Source: Alphaproteobacteria bacterium (GTDB lineage Bacteria; Pseudomonadota; Alphaproteobacteria; UBA6615). Taken from it: DNA of 6,247 nt. Under the pieces are notes generated by a model, which made no database searches, was not told the origin of the DNA, and saw nothing but the letters and a program-made list of their open reading frames with translations. Where the stretch lies: assembly GCA_030831135.1 (NCBI GenBank), contig JAURLR010000024.1, forward strand, positions 1 to 6,247, read 5' to 3'. Below, piece by piece: positions 5,926 to 6,247 of the stretch. The translations under genes were made by a program, and so were the position numbers. Numbering within the stretch: the stretch's first letter is position 1; each line of letters opens with the position of its first letter.

Positions 5926-6247
5926 ATGGCAGACCGTCTGAAAGACAAGGTGGCGCTGGTCACCGGTGCCGGTTCGATCGGTCCGGGCTGGGGCAACGGC
6001 AAGGCGGCAGCGGTCATGTTCGCCCGCGAGGGTGCCAAGGTCTTCTGCGCCGACATCAACCCCGAGGCCGCCGCGGAAACGGCAGCGATCATTCGTGACG
6101 AAGGCGGTACCACCGAGGTCTTCGCTGCTGACGTCACCGACACGTCGCAGGTTCAGGCGATGGTCAAGGCTTGCCAGGAGGCCTATGGGCGGATTGACGT
6201 GCTGCACAACAATGTCGGGATCGTTGCCTCGGGTGGTGTTGTCGAGC
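5926..6247 (+). CDS. Short-chain dehydrogenase/reductase (N-terminal part, cut by window end)
   Basis: The first 107 residues of a second SDR, running off the right edge. The Rossmann motif is unusual: T13-G-A-G-S-I-G-P-G-W-G-N-G-K-A27, longer by about five residues than the classical TGxxxGIG. Asp43 at the end of the second strand suggests NAD. Asp69-Val70 and the strand RIDVLHNN at 89-96 are normal, but the usual N-N-A-G reads N95-N-V-G98. The catalytic Ser/Tyr/Lys region is outside the window. Start: the ATG directly follows the TAA of the formamidase-like gene, with AAGAGG (5914-5919) 6 bases upstream, inside the end of that gene. This shows a shared transcript and probable translational coupling. 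It is a different SDR type from the one at 4129, so the two are unlikely to be recent duplicates. Confidence 0.88.
   Translation, partial: MADRLKDKVALVTGAGSIGPGWGNGKAAAVMFAREGAKVFCADINPEAAAETAAIIRDEGGTTEVFAADVTDTSQVQAMVKACQEAYGRIDVLHNNVGIVASGGVVE

Noticed and set aside
4129..6247. The two SDR genes as a tandem duplication
   Set aside because: Their cofactor loops differ in length and motif and the sequences agree only at general SDR positions, so they belong to different SDR subgroups.

Overview
The window (6,247 bases, about 60% GC by eye, with dense, tightly spaced genes and purine-rich ribosome binding sites) looks like a Gram-negative proteobacterial chromosome. An alphaproteobacterium is my guess, based on the murein transglycosylase with a Sec signal peptide and the persulfide dioxygenase-rhodanese fusion. 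No RNA gene, insertion sequence, CRISPR array, phage gene or attachment site is visible.

Layout, left to right. (1) The 5' end of a lytic murein transglycosylase gene on the minus strand, running off the left edge. (2) A divergent intergenic region with an inverted repeat, then a plus-strand pair: a luciferase-like flavin-dependent monooxygenase and, 27 bases later, an amidohydrolase-2 family metal hydrolase. (3) After an 84-base gap holding a perfect TATAAT box inside a short dyad, an ETHE1-type persulfide dioxygenase fused to a C-terminal rhodanese domain. (4) A convergent minus-strand GNAT acetyltransferase broken by what looks like a single-base insertion. The extra base perfects a small hairpin. 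(5) A plus-strand group: a short-chain dehydrogenase resembling hydroxysteroid dehydrogenases, an acetamidase/formamidase family protein, and a second short-chain dehydrogenase that abuts it and is cut by the right edge.

How the genes may work together. A flavin monooxygenase, a lactonase/amidohydrolase-type hydrolase, two NAD(P)-dependent alcohol dehydrogenases and an amide hydrolase look like part of a small-molecule catabolic pathway, such as alcohol to ketone to an oxygen-inserted or hydroxylated product to an open-chain acid. The substrate cannot be read from the sequence, and the grouping is an inference from proximity and enzyme types. The persulfide dioxygenase-rhodanese is recognisable as sulfide/persulfide detoxification and probably has its own promoter. 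I see no clearly new kind of molecular system. The points most worth following are the unassigned catabolic cluster, the hairpin-associated frameshift, and three enzymes with substitutions or an insertion at positions that are normally conserved.
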